Source of the DNA: Phycisphaeraceae bacterium
Lineage (GTDB): Bacteria; Planctomycetota; Phycisphaerae; Phycisphaerales; Phycisphaeraceae
Length of the DNA: 58,640 nucleotides
Direction of reading: 5' to 3'
NCBI GenBank assembly: GCA_020831765.1
Contig: JAFIFY010000098.1
Coordinates: 1 to 58,640, forward strand
The translations under genes and the position numbers were made by a program. Under the pieces are notes generated by a model, which was not told the DNA's origin, did not search any database, and saw only the letters and a program-made list of their open reading frames with translations. Below, piece by piece: positions 1-8,822 of the stretch (positions are counted from its first letter, which is position 1; each line of letters begins with the position of its first letter).

Positions 1-1263
1 GTCACCACCGACATCGTCATGGCCGGCGATTCGGGCATCCATGTCAGCAATGCGACCAGCTCGCTCACACTGACCGGCTCGATCTCCGGAACGGGCGCGA
101 TGGTCCGGTCGGGCGGCGGCGAACTGATCCTCACCGGTAACAACGCCGCCTACACCGGCGGCACCATCATTGACAACGGCGTGACCACCGTCATGTCCGG
201 CTCCGCTTTGGGTACCGGCGCGATCGTGTTCAACGAACCGAGCAACAATCGGGGAATTAACCTGCTCAACGCGGCCCAGACGGTGGCGGGTCTCTCGGGA
301 CAGGTCAGCTTCGGCGGCAGCGCGATCATCAACCTCGGCACCGGACACCAGTTCACGGTCGAGCAGGCCGGAACTTCCACCTTCGGCGGCTCGATCACCG
401 GCGCGGGCACCCTGATCATGGACGGCCCCGGCACGCTGACGCTCAGTGGCACCAACAGCCACACCGGCGGAACGGTCGTCTCTGATGGCACACTGGAGCT
501 TTCCGGCTCGCTGGCGCGGAGCAACATCACCGTCGATGGCGGCACGTTCGAGGGCGGCAGCGGTGAGATCGCCTTCGGCCTCGGTACATCGCCCGACCTG
601 ATCACACTGCTCGATGGCATCCTGGATGTCTCAGCGCTGACCGTCAACTTCTTCGGTTCGGCTTCGCTGTCCGAGTATGTCCTGGTCGATTACTCGGCCG
701 GTGGAAGCTTCCTCACCGCCTCCAACAGCCTGACCGATGACACGTTCTTCAACGCCCTGAACATCCCGACCGGCTATTCGTTCCTGAACGACACCACCAG
801 CCAGCAGGTGCTTCTGGTCAGCGGCGCGCCGGCCCTGCCAGGCGACTTCAACCTGGATGGCAACGTCGATGATCAGGATATCGACCTGCTCTTTGACGTT
901 CTGGGCACAACGGTTCCTCCAACCGATCCGATCTTCGATCTGACCGGGGACAACCTGGTGGACCAGGATGACCTCGATGAACTGGTGCTCAACATCCTGG
1001 GCACGTTCTTTGGCGATGCGATCCTGGATGGTCAGGTTGATGACCTGGACCTGGCCGCGCTTCAGGCCAACCTTGGAAGCGCTGCGGGCTGGGCCTCGGG
1101 CAACTTCAACGGTGATGGCCGCGTGGGCCTCCGTGATGGCTTCATCCTGTTTGAGAACTATGGAAGCGGCGTTGCCGTCACGGCGGTGCCGGAACCGGCG
1201 AGCGTGGCCCTGCTGGGCCTCGGGGCGTTGGGCCTGCTGGCTCGACGGCGCTCGGCCCGCTGA
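1..1263 (+). CDS. Autotransporter-repeat/dockerin-like PEP-CTERM surface protein, 5' partial
   Basis: The reading frame is open from the first base, so the true start lies outside the window. The visible part carries Gly/Thr-rich beta-strand repeats of the autotransporter-associated type (for example GGGELILTGNNAAYTGGT and GPGTLTLSGTNSHTGGT). Then come dockerin-like Asp/Asn-rich calcium-binding segments (GDFNLDGNVDDQD, DLTGDNLVDQDDLD, GNFNGDGRVGL). It ends in a classical PEP-CTERM sorting signal: VPEPAS, a hydrophobic stretch, then RRRSAR. This architecture fits a large exported, surface-anchored protein processed by an exosortase; no exosortase gene is visible here. The specific function is unknown. 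The family assignment is secure from repeats and tail; the export route is inferred. Confidence 0.85.
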   Translation, partial: VTTDIVMAGDSGIHVSNATSSLTLTGSISGTGAMVRSGGGELILTGNNAAYTGGTIIDNGVTTVMSGSALGTGAIVFNEPSNNRGINLLNAAQTVAGLSGQVSFGGSAIINLGTGHQFTVEQAGTSTFGGSITGAGTLIMDGPGTLTLSGTNSHTGGTVVSDGTLELSGSLARSNITVDGGTFEGGSGEIAFGLGTSPDLITLLDGILDVSALTVNFFGSASLSEYVLVDYSAGGSFLTASNSLTDDTFFNALNIPTGYSFLNDTTSQQVLLVSGAPALPGDFNLDGNVDDQDIDLLFDVLGTTVPPTDPIFDLTGDNLVDQDDLDELVLNILGTFFGDAILDGQVDDLDLAALQANLGSAAGWASGNFNGDGRVGLRDGFILFENYGSGVAVTAVPEPASVALLGLGALGLLARRRSAR

Positions 1264-1287
1264 GACTGGAGCCGCAACTCGATATTC

Positions 1288-1320
1288 GGAAGTGTCGGCT
1301 TAGCGGCCGACACTTTCCTT
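1288..1320 (+). terminator. Probable intrinsic terminator after the PEP-CTERM gene
   Basis: An inverted repeat (GTGTCGGC ... GCCGACAC, loop TTAGCG) is extended by A-T and G-T pairs to a stem of about 12 bp. It lies 25 bases after the stop and is followed by a short TTTCCTT tract. It separates the surface protein gene from the downstream pseudopilin gene. Confidence 0.6.
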
Positions 1321-1445
1321 CCAGACATGCGAGCCGGCGTAGCCCCGGTTCAACGGAATGCGGCCCGGAGGAGGGCTGATCTCCGAAGCACGGAGTCGCT
1401 GCGGATTCATGGCCACGGGTGGGCAATCCGAACGGAGACGACACA

Positions 1446-2384
1446 ATGAAGACCAAGACGGTTTACTGCAATCCCAACGTAATTCGTTCCAATCGTATCG
1501 GTTTCACGCTCATCGAGCTGCTGGTGGTGATCAGCATCATCGCCCTGCTGATCGGGATTCTGCTCCCGGCACTTGGGGGCGCCCGCGATTCAGCGCGTGC
1601 GGTGCGCAGCATGAGCAACATCCGCCAATGGAACCTGGGCATCCAGACCTGGGCGACGGAGAACAACGGCCTGTTGCCCTGGGATGGCGAGGATCGGCCC
1701 GACAACGCACCTTCGGGACAGCCGGCGCGGTCGAACCATGGTGTGACGATGCGGGTGCCGTTCTGGTACGCCAACGCCGCGCCCCAGATGGTGGGTGAAA
1801 CCGCGTTCATGGATGGCCCGGAAAAGGCGATCCTGCCTCCCAACAACTCGATCTACGTCGATCCGGCGGCCCAGGTGCCTTCGCATTTCCCAAACTCCGG
1901 TGGCGCCGATCATCAGTATTTCGCCAATGTTCCACTTCCGGGAGGCGGCACCAGAAGAGTCGAGTTCTTTTTCTGCTACGTCATGAACTCCGCGCTGGTG
2001 GGACGAAACGTTCCGGATAACCAGTATCGCGGGGCATATCACGAGGGACTTCGAGTTGCCCGGCAGGACGACATCCAAAGAGCCAGTTCCACGGTCCTGA
2101 TGCTGGAAAAACGAACCGTGCGTGAAGAGATCATCGATTATGTGGGCCCATTCAATGGGTATCTGTCCCGTGATCTGGCCCGCGTCAAAGGCGACTGGCA
2201 ACGGTTCACCGCAAGGCATCGCGGCGGCGGACACCTTTCGTTTGCCGATGGCCATGTTCAGCGCCGCGACTTTGTCGATGTCACCACGCCAGCCTCTGGC
2301 GTGCGGAATGAAAATACCCGGATCACCCGTCCCGATCTGATGAACCGCCCGGACCTCATCTGGTCGCCGTACGAGTTCCAGTAA
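1446..2384 (+). CDS. Type II secretion pseudopilin-like protein with H-X9-DG motif
   Basis: About 312 residues. The N-terminus carries the prepilin peptidase site and hydrophobic helix ([20 protein letters not shown]), which is cleaved after Gly and N-methylated in this family. The C-terminal part has the planctomycete H-X9-DG element (H-RGGGHLSFA-DG). ATG at 1446 is preferred over an in-frame GTG at 1419 because CGGAGAC lies about 8 bases upstream and the basic pre-helix is then about 17 residues long. It is a stand-alone gene between a terminator and a convergent gene, with no pilus assembly genes nearby. Two paralogues are at 30246 and 34440. The substrate or pilus type is unknown. Confidence 0.85.
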   Translation: MKTKTVYCNPNVIRSNRIGFTLIELLVVISIIALLIGILLPALGGARDSARAVRSMSNIRQWNLGIQTWATENNGLLPWDGEDRPDNAPSGQPARSNHGVTMRVPFWYANAAPQMVGETAFMDGPEKAILPPNNSIYVDPAAQVPSHFPNSGGADHQYFANVPLPGGGTRRVEFFFCYVMNSALVGRNVPDNQYRGAYHEGLRVARQDDIQRASSTVLMLEKRTVREEIIDYVGPFNGYLSRDLARVKGDWQRFTARHRGGGHLSFADGHVQRRDFVDVTTPASGVRNENTRITRPDLMNRPDLIWSPYEFQ

Positions 2385-2415
2385 ACCCCTCCCGGTCCAA
2401 TTGACTCCGGTCGCA

Positions 2416-4617
2416 TCAGCCCCGCGAACCAGCCCTGGCCGATAGCTCGATCAATCGCGCGACACGGATCACTTCCGCCACCGACCACGCCTGAGCCGGA
2501 CAACCGACCGGCCGATGAGGCGGCGCGGCCTCGTGGATCTCGTGCATCTGACCCACACCACGACCTTCCATGAAACTCAGCAGACCGCTGATCGCCTCGA
2601 ACGCCTCGGCGCGGCTAGCGGCATCGAAGCCCCCGCAACGCAACACCGCCTCGGCATACGGGCCAATCAGCCAGGGCCAGATCGTCCCCTGGTGATACGC
2701 CTCGTCCCGCTGATATCCATCGCCGGCGTAGTGGGCGTGGTAACGGGTATCGTCAACCGGCAGCGTGCGCAGGCCCAATGGCGTCAACAGATGGTCACCG
2801 ACCATTTCCACAATGTCCTTACGCATTTCCAGTGAAAGCGGTGAATCCTCGAACGCCGCGGCGAAAATCTGATTCGGCCGCAAGCTCTCATCGATCCGCC
2901 ACCGGCCCTGATCATCCCGGTACACCGTATCGTTGAGGCAGCCCCGCCGCTCGTTCCAGAACACCCGCACGAACGACTCGGCCACCTTCGCCGCCAGATC
3001 GCGGAACATCGCCGCGCCCTTCCAGTCCAGCTCTTCGGTATGCCTGGCCATGCCCACCAGCGCGTGATACCACAGCGCATTGATCTCAACCGCCTTGCCG
3101 TGACGCGGTGTGAAGATGCGGCCGTTACACTTGGCATCCATCCACGTCAACTGCGTGCCGGCGTTGCCCGCCACGATCAGACCGTCCTCATCGGCCCCGA
3201 TCGGGCCATCGGTCCCCCGCAGATACGCAAGAAGCACCGTCTTGCACGATTCAGCCAGTTCGCTTCGCCAGGCCTTCTCATCGCCGCCCGCTTCCATGTA
3301 TCGCATCGCCGCGATCACAAACCAGAGGCTCCCATCCACCGTGTTGTAGTGGGCGCGCTGATCGTCGTAATCATCAAAACGATTGGGCACCAGGCCCCGT
3401 CGGATCGCATGGGAGAACGCCAAGAGCGTCTTAAGCGCCTCTTCCATCCGCCCGGTCTCCAGCAGCAGCCCGGGCAGGGAGATGAACGTATCCCTGCCCC
3501 AGTCGGCGAACCACGGATAGCCCGCCAGAATGGTCGAAAGCTTCTGCCCGCGGATCGTCCGATCCACCACAAAATCATCCGAGGCGATGGCAAGCTGGCG
3601 TCTCTGGGCATCGGAGAGGATGCGGTTACCGCTGATCGGTACTCGGTCCAACGCTTCGATCATCGGAGTCAACGACCGCCGGCGAGGCTCGAGGTCATGC
3701 TCATCGCACACATCCTGGGCATGAATACCAAAGTGGATCGCCACGCCGGCTTCCTCCCCGGCGATATCCCATTCAAACCATCCGGGCAGAAAGAGGTCTT
3801 CCCGGGCATCGCCGCCCCGCTCTTCCTCGATGCGATAGAAGACGTCGTACCACCATTCGTCGGACCGGACGAAGCGGCTGTCGGGCGCCCGGAAAAACAC
3901 CTGCCGCTGATCGCCACGCACCGCCACCAGGTCGCCGTCATCGGCCACACTGAATCCCGGGTTGGTCCAGTGACGCCGGATGCCGTGAAAATCCCGCAGC
4001 GTCAGCATGGGCGAGACAAAGAGCCTTGCGTTGCGATGGTCATCCTCCAGGCCGGCTACCCGATATCGGACGGTCGCCGCCGGCCGCTTCCAGGCCAGGC
4101 TGAGCGTTCGCTCGAACTCGATCGGTCCCCACCGATACAGCCAGCGAACCTCGAGTCCCTTCTGGAACTGGACCAGCCGGATATCGCCTCGGGGCGAATA
4201 ATGATCGCCGCCGGAAGGATCGCGGAAGTGAAAGGCGCTGAACTCAAGCACCTGATCACCCTCCCCCCCGGGCGCGGCGGGATCGCAAAACACCAGCCGC
4301 TCGAAGAACTGATTCACGGCCATGATCCGCCCCACCGGCGGATGCGTCGCCGCGACCAGCAGCCCGTGGTATCGCCGGGCGTTGATCCCGGGCACCGTCC
4401 CCATGGCAAAGGAACCCTCACCATTGGTCAGCAGCCATTCCCGGTCAAACATGGCCGGCGACTGCTCGGGCCGGAACTCGAGGTCGAATTGGTGGGTCAT
4501 CCACGCATCAGGTTGAGAGTCTTTCATCACCCCGGCATTGCTCTGAGCGGAAGGCGAAGTGTTGTGGTGCATGGGAACCCCTGATGGTACATCGGTAAGG
4601 CTGGAATTCATGAGCAT
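2416..4617 (-). CDS. Glycogen debranching enzyme (amylo-alpha-1,6-glucosidase family)
   Basis: Predicted to hydrolyse alpha-1,6 branch points in glycogen or related alpha-glucans in the cytoplasm. The N-terminal beta-sandwich domain has the hallmark stretch WLLTNGEGSFAMGTV followed by RRYHGLLVAATHPP. The C-terminal GH133-type alpha/alpha toroid has AGYPWFADWGRDTFISLPGL and RPNQIFAA, and ends with YQRDEAYHQGTIWPWLIGPY. The frame can extend to 4746, but the first 43 residues are low-complexity and the ATG at 4617 follows a GGGGGTAGG tract, so 4617 is preferred; a start at M74 of the long frame is also possible. It is convergent with the pseudopilin gene and divergent from the metallopeptidase gene. 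No other glycogen gene is visible nearby. Confidence 0.9.
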   Translation of the reverse strand: MLMNSSLTDVPSGVPMHHNTSPSAQSNAGVMKDSQPDAWMTHQFDLEFRPEQSPAMFDREWLLTNGEGSFAMGTVPGINARRYHGLLVAATHPPVGRIMAVNQFFERLVFCDPAAPGGEGDQVLEFSAFHFRDPSGGDHYSPRGDIRLVQFQKGLEVRWLYRWGPIEFERTLSLAWKRPAATVRYRVAGLEDDHRNARLFVSPMLTLRDFHGIRRHWTNPGFSVADDGDLVAVRGDQRQVFFRAPDSRFVRSDEWWYDVFYRIEEERGGDAREDLFLPGWFEWDIAGEEAGVAIHFGIHAQDVCDEHDLEPRRRSLTPMIEALDRVPISGNRILSDAQRRQLAIASDDFVVDRTIRGQKLSTILAGYPWFADWGRDTFISLPGLLLETGRMEEALKTLLAFSHAIRRGLVPNRFDDYDDQRAHYNTVDGSLWFVIAAMRYMEAGGDEKAWRSELAESCKTVLLAYLRGTDGPIGADEDGLIVAGNAGTQLTWMDAKCNGRIFTPRHGKAVEINALWYHALVGMARHTEELDWKGAAMFRDLAAKVAESFVRVFWNERRGCLNDTVYRDDQGRWRIDESLRPNQIFAAAFEDSPLSLEMRKDIVEMVGDHLLTPLGLRTLPVDDTRYHAHYAGDGYQRDEAYHQGTIWPWLIGPYAEAVLRCGGFDAASRAEAFEAISGLLSFMEGRGVGQMHEIHEAAPPHRPVGCPAQAWSVAEVIRVARLIELSARAGSRG

Positions 4618-4899
4618 CCTACCCCCAATCGCGTGTTGATTCCCGGAATGCCAGGGCTCGCCGGCCCGGTGAACGGGTGAATCCGGCGGGCGAAGCGCGG
4701 CGGGCGCTCGACCCGAACCTTCGTCCATAAGCGGTATCGGGTGCAATCGCTCCGCAAGTTGATTGCTTGGCCACCGCGGCCAGCGCGATCGGCGGTTCCC
4801 GCCCGATCGCTGAGCGTTCGAGCGTCAGCCGGACCGCTGGTCCAGCGCCTCGATGGCAGGCTTGGGAGGACGGGCAGGATGGCTTACACTGTCGGAGCG

Positions 4900-5973
4900 A
4901 TGCCTAATCGGCGAACGAATCCCGCTTCTCCAGCCCGCCCGCGACCACGCGCTCGCAGGCGTGAACCGGAGTGGGCCGAGGCGACCACGGCCGAACTGCT
5001 GCGGTATCGTCTGTGCGATCTGAAGCTGAAGGTTGAAGGCTCGGCCGTCGAGCCGATGGTCGAACGTCTTCACGAAGAACTCGCCGAGCGAGGCATTCAA
5101 CTGCGCCCGCAGGTCTGGTTTTCCAGTGAATGGTTCGCGCCCGACGGCATCCCCGGCATCGCCATCCCCTTCTATCTCGCTCATCCCCGACTGATGCGCC
5201 TCGAGAAGAGAATGATGTTTCAGGTCGAGGGCGGAACGCGTGACCAGTGCCTGGCCATCCTCCGTCACGAAGCCGGCCACGCGGTGGACAATGCGTTTCG
5301 GCTGCATCGCCGCAAGATCTGGCGGCAGACGTTCGGTTCATTTCGCGTGAAGTATCCGGATTTCTACCAGCCCCGTCCCACCAGCCGTGATTATGTGCTT
5401 CATCTTCCCGGCTGGTATGCCCAGGCTCATCCGGCCGAGGACTTCGCCGAGACGTTCGCCGTGTGGCTGACGCCTCGCTCGCGCTGGAAATCCCGCTATG
5501 CCGGGTGGGGTGCGATGCGCAAGCTTCTGGTGGTCGATGAATTGATGGCCTCGATCGCCCACACGCGGCCGCCGGTGCTCACGCGCAAGCGTGTTGAACC
5601 GCTGGCCGATATCCGCATGACGCTGGCCAGGTATTATGAAGAACGGCGGAGCCGCTATGTCGATGGCCGGCCTGAGTTTTACGATCGCGATCTGCTCCAT
5701 GTCTTCAGCGAGCCCAAGGCGCACAACCGGAGCATCACCGCCGTGCAATTCCTCCGCCGCCATCGCGCTTCGATCCGCGAGATCGTGTCCCATTGGACCA
5801 ACCTTCACCCCTACACCATCGATCAACTCCTCGGTGACCTGATCGACCGCTGCCAGCAGCTCAAGCTCCGCGCCGTCGGCCCCACCCATCGACTGAAAAC
5901 CGAGACTATGATGATGCTTACCGTGCAGACCCTCAATTTCACGCGCGGTCGCCGCCGCTGGATACCCGTATGA
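4900..5973 (+). CDS. Putative zinc metallopeptidase (HEAGH zincin-like)
   Basis: About 357 residues with no signal peptide. Residues 123-127 form HEAGH within ILRHEAGHAVDNAF, the HExxH zinc-binding motif. A candidate third ligand is a Glu in the downstream HPAEDFAETFAVWL segment. It matches a class of putative zinc-binding peptidases seen in planctomycetes; substrate unknown. Two starts are plausible: ATG 4900, just after a -10-like TTACACT, and ATG 4879, with GGAGG nine bases upstream. The stop codon overlaps the start of the next gene by 4 bases (ATGA), so the two are translationally coupled. The pairing with an ATP-grasp ligase suggests a shared substrate, perhaps a peptide or cell-wall-type conjugate (inference). 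Confidence 0.75.
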   Translation: MPNRRTNPASPARPRPRARRREPEWAEATTAELLRYRLCDLKLKVEGSAVEPMVERLHEELAERGIQLRPQVWFSSEWFAPDGIPGIAIPFYLAHPRLMRLEKRMMFQVEGGTRDQCLAILRHEAGHAVDNAFRLHRRKIWRQTFGSFRVKYPDFYQPRPTSRDYVLHLPGWYAQAHPAEDFAETFAVWLTPRSRWKSRYAGWGAMRKLLVVDELMASIAHTRPPVLTRKRVEPLADIRMTLARYYEERRSRYVDGRPEFYDRDLLHVFSEPKAHNRSITAVQFLRRHRASIREIVSHWTNLHPYTIDQLLGDLIDRCQQLKLRAVGPTHRLKTETMMMLTVQTLNFTRGRRRWIPV

Positions 5974-6992
5974 GGCCAAGTCGAATCGTCGTCATGATGC
6001 ACCAGGACCTGGTGCCTCCCGAGAACTTTGAAGACCTGAGCGATCAGGACCTCCTGCATTGCAAGACCGAATACGATGTACTGGCCACCTTGAACAACCT
6101 CGGCCATGAGGTCCGGCCCCTGGGCGTTTACAGCGACCTGGGCGTAATCCGCGATACGCTGACCGAGTTCAAGCCCAAGATCGTCTTCAATCTGCTCGAA
6201 GAGTTCCACGGCGAATCGCTGTTCGATCAGCACGTGGTCAGCTATCTGGAGTTGCTCAGGCAGCCCTATACCGGGTGCAATCCCCGTGGGCTGACGCTGG
6301 CCCATGACAAGGCGCTTTCCAAGAAGATCTGCGCGTATCACCGCATCACCGTGCCCACCTTCGCCGTCTTTCCGCGCGGCCGCAAGGCGCGTAAACCCAA
6401 ATCACTGGATTTTCCGCTGATCGTCAAGTCCCTGACGCTCGAAGGCTCGATCGGTATCGCCCAGTCATCGGTCGTGTACGATGAAAAACCGCTCCAGGAA
6501 CGGGTCGAGTTCGTCCACGAGCAGATCGGCACCGATGCCATCGCCGAACAGTTCATCGAGGGCCGGGAGCTTTACGTCGGGGTGCTGGGCAATCGGCGAT
6601 TGCGGACCTTCCCGGTCTGGGAACTGGTCTTCAACAGCAAGCCCAGCAAGACCAACTTCATCGCCACGGGAAAGATCAAGTGGGACATGTCCTATCGGCG
6701 CCGACTGGGCGTGGATACCCGCCGCGCCAGCGACCTGACCGATGAGCAGGAGCGGAAAATTCGCCAGGAAGCCAAACGCATCTGCCGGACGCTGGATATC
6801 ACCGGCTATGCGCGGCTCGATTTCCGCCTGACCGAGGCCGGCAAGCTGTACCTGCTGGAGGCCAATCCCAATCCTGATCTTTCCTACGGTGAGGATTTCG
6901 CCGAGTCGGCCGAGGTGGATGGCCTCAAGTACCCCGAGCTGCTGGAACGGATCATCAAACTCGGTCTGTCCCACGCCAAGGGCAAGGGTTGA
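5970..6992 (+). CDS. D-alanine-D-alanine ligase-like ATP-grasp protein
   Basis: A protein of 340 residues with the ATP-grasp arrangement of the Ddl superfamily. It has an N-terminal Rossmann-like part (FKPKIVFNLLEEFHG), then PYTGCNPRGLTLAHDKALSK, then the nucleotide-binding lysine region FPLIVKSLTLEGSIGIAQ. It ends with the Mg/ATP acidic-Asn motif YLLEANPNPDLSYGEDFA. Such enzymes couple a carboxylate to an amine through an acyl-phosphate. Its sequence departs from housekeeping Ddl, and no mur or fts genes are near, so a dedicated peptide or amino-acid ligase is more likely than the cell-wall enzyme. Translation is coupled to the metallopeptidase by the ATGA overlap. Confidence 0.85.
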   Translation: MRPSRIVVMMHQDLVPPENFEDLSDQDLLHCKTEYDVLATLNNLGHEVRPLGVYSDLGVIRDTLTEFKPKIVFNLLEEFHGESLFDQHVVSYLELLRQPYTGCNPRGLTLAHDKALSKKICAYHRITVPTFAVFPRGRKARKPKSLDFPLIVKSLTLEGSIGIAQSSVVYDEKPLQERVEFVHEQIGTDAIAEQFIEGRELYVGVLGNRRLRTFPVWELVFNSKPSKTNFIATGKIKWDMSYRRRLGVDTRRASDLTDEQERKIRQEAKRICRTLDITGYARLDFRLTEAGKLYLLEANPNPDLSYGEDFAESAEVDGLKYPELLERIIKLGLSHAKGKG

Positions 6993-7095
6993 TCGGACCG
7001 CAAGCGTTGGCGGCGCGCCGAAGATGAATCCGCCAGGCATCGGTTCATCGCGGCCCGACGATCCCGGACGACGTCCGTTCGGTTAGACTGCGACC

Positions 7096-7644
7096 ATGAA
7101 GACGATTCGCTCGACAACGATTCTATGTGTGCGCAAGGGTGAACAGGTGGCGATCGGCGGCGATGGACAGGTCACGATGCAGGTGACCGTGGCCAAGCAC
7201 GATGCGGTCAAGGTTCGCAAGCTCGAGGGCTTTGGCGCCGGCAAGGCCGGCGTGCTGGTGGGCTTCGCCGGCGCGGCGGCCGATGCGTTTTCACTTCTTG
7301 AGCGCTTCGAGGAGAAGCTCAAGGTCTCCCCGGAGAACATCAAGAAGGCCGCGGTCGAGCTGGCCAAGCTGTGGCGGACCGACCGGATGCTTCGCCGCCT
7401 GGAAAGCCTGATCATCGTGGCCGATCGATCGACGACGCTGATCATCTCGGGTACGGGCGATGTGATCGAGCCGCACGAGGGCGTGGCCGGCATCGGCTCG
7501 GGCGGCAACTTCGCCACCGCCGCCGCGCGGGCCCTGCTTGCCCATTCCGACCTCTCCCCCGCCGCGATCGTCAAGAGCGCCATGGGCATCGCCGCGGAAC
7601 TGTGCATCTACACCAACGACCGGCTGACGATGCTCGAACTGTAG
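7096..7644 (+). CDS. hslV: ATP-dependent protease proteolytic subunit HslV
   Basis: A protein of 182 residues, of normal length for HslV. After a six-residue leader comes [20 protein letters not shown], where Thr7 would be the N-terminal nucleophile after processing. It also has the family's [15 protein letters not shown] and [18 protein letters not shown] motifs. HslV forms a proteasome-like double hexamer driven by the HslU ATPase. No hslU lies on either side, which is unusual because the two genes are normally adjacent. A -10-like TTAGACT is only 10 bases upstream of the ATG with no clear Shine-Dalgarno, so the mRNA may have a very short leader. The gene is convergent with the histidine kinase gene. 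Confidence 0.95.
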   Translation: MKTIRSTTILCVRKGEQVAIGGDGQVTMQVTVAKHDAVKVRKLEGFGAGKAGVLVGFAGAAADAFSLLERFEEKLKVSPENIKKAAVELAKLWRTDRMLRRLESLIIVADRSTTLIISGTGDVIEPHEGVAGIGSGGNFATAAARALLAHSDLSPAAIVKSAMGIAAELCIYTNDRLTMLEL

Positions 7645-7660
7645 TCCCCCGCCCGCGAGC

Positions 7661-8614
7661 CTACCGCCCCGAATCGCCGCGCTCGGTCCCCTCCCGGCCG
7701 GTATCCTGATCCAGCCCGTGTGGGGAGATCGCGGGCAGAACGATGGTGAAATCGCTGCCGCGCCCCAGCTCGCTGAACACTTCCAGACGGCCTCCGTGCT
7801 CCTCGACGATTCGCCGGGCGATGGGCAGCCCAAGCCCCGTCCCGCCCTTGAGCGTCGAGTAGTACGGCTGAAAGATGCTTCCAAGAACATCCGGGGCGAT
7901 TCCCGGGCCGGTATCGATCACGTGAATCAGTAACTGCTCCTCAGCGCTCTGCTTCCTGCGTCCGGATTGCGGGGCGATTCCCTTGCGTTCGGTGCGGATG
8001 ATCAGTTCATCGCCGCCCCCGTGCGGCTTGCCGGCTTTGCGTGCCTGTTCGGTGGCCCGCACCGCGTTGATCATGAGGTTGAGCACCGCCTGTTTGATGA
8101 GGTCCGGGTCGATCTGGGCATCGGGCGGCCGGGCCGCGAGCTGAAGCCGCAGGTGCAGGCCGGACAACTCCGCCTGCGGCGCGAAAAAATCGCCCAGTTC
8201 ACTGATCAGTTCGTTGAGGTCGGTCGATTGGATCGAGAGCTTGATGCGGCCGGCGAAGCTGAGAAAGTCTTCCAGGATCGATCGTAGGCGGCCCGCCTCG
8301 CGGCCGAGACTGGCCACCCGCCTCTGAATGCGGTCCAGCCTGTCGGTGGTCCGCCAATCCTCGTCCCCGGGTTCAAGATTGCGATGAAGGTCGCGAAGGT
8401 CTTCCTGAAGAAGCTGCAAATTGAGGTTGACGGTCGAGAGCGGGTTCTTGATCTCGTGGGCCAGGCCGCCGGTCATCGCCGTCAGGTCCGCGATGCGTTC
8501 ATCGCTCCGCCGCCGCTCCTCCTGGCGCTGCACGCGACGGGCGGTCAGCCATATCGCCGCGGCGACCACCGCGATAAGCACCAGCAGAAGACCGACAACA
8601 TGGGTGAACGTCAT
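7661..8614 (-). CDS. Membrane-anchored sensor histidine kinase
   Basis: One N-terminal membrane helix (VVGLLLVLIAVVAAAIWLTA) is followed by a short linker and the dimerisation/phosphoacceptor box GLAHEIKNPLS with His53. The HATPase domain has the N box (NLMINAVRATEQA), G1 box (DTGPGIAPD) and G2 box (GGTGLGLPIARRIVEEHGG). It resembles NtrB/ZraS-type kinases. There is no periplasmic sensor domain and no response regulator next to it, so it is an orphan kinase whose partner must be elsewhere. ATG 8614 places the helix at the very N-terminus; a GTG at 8659 would add 15 residues. Confidence 0.9.
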   Translation of the reverse strand: MTFTHVVGLLLVLIAVVAAAIWLTARRVQRQEERRRSDERIADLTAMTGGLAHEIKNPLSTVNLNLQLLQEDLRDLHRNLEPGDEDWRTTDRLDRIQRRVASLGREAGRLRSILEDFLSFAGRIKLSIQSTDLNELISELGDFFAPQAELSGLHLRLQLAARPPDAQIDPDLIKQAVLNLMINAVRATEQARKAGKPHGGGDELIIRTERKGIAPQSGRRKQSAEEQLLIHVIDTGPGIAPDVLGSIFQPYYSTLKGGTGLGLPIARRIVEEHGGRLEVFSELGRGSDFTIVLPAISPHGLDQDTGREGTERGDSGR

Positions 8615-8822
8615 GGATACGATCCGGGAGTTGAAGACCAATGTAACCAATCCCGGCACCCAAGCCCTCGAGCCCGCGGATCGATCGACCGGCGCGTCGG
8701 GAGTTCACCGGCCGGGTCCAAGGCCCAGCGCCCGCCGTCGGTGATGAGGCGTACGGTAAACTGATCCACCATGCTGGCCGGGCCAGCGCCGGGTCTTTTT
8801 CCAGAGGGATCGACTCAGGACC

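Noticed and set aside
3040-4584. 514-codon plus-strand frame
   Set aside because: Antisense shadow of the glycogen debranching enzyme gene.
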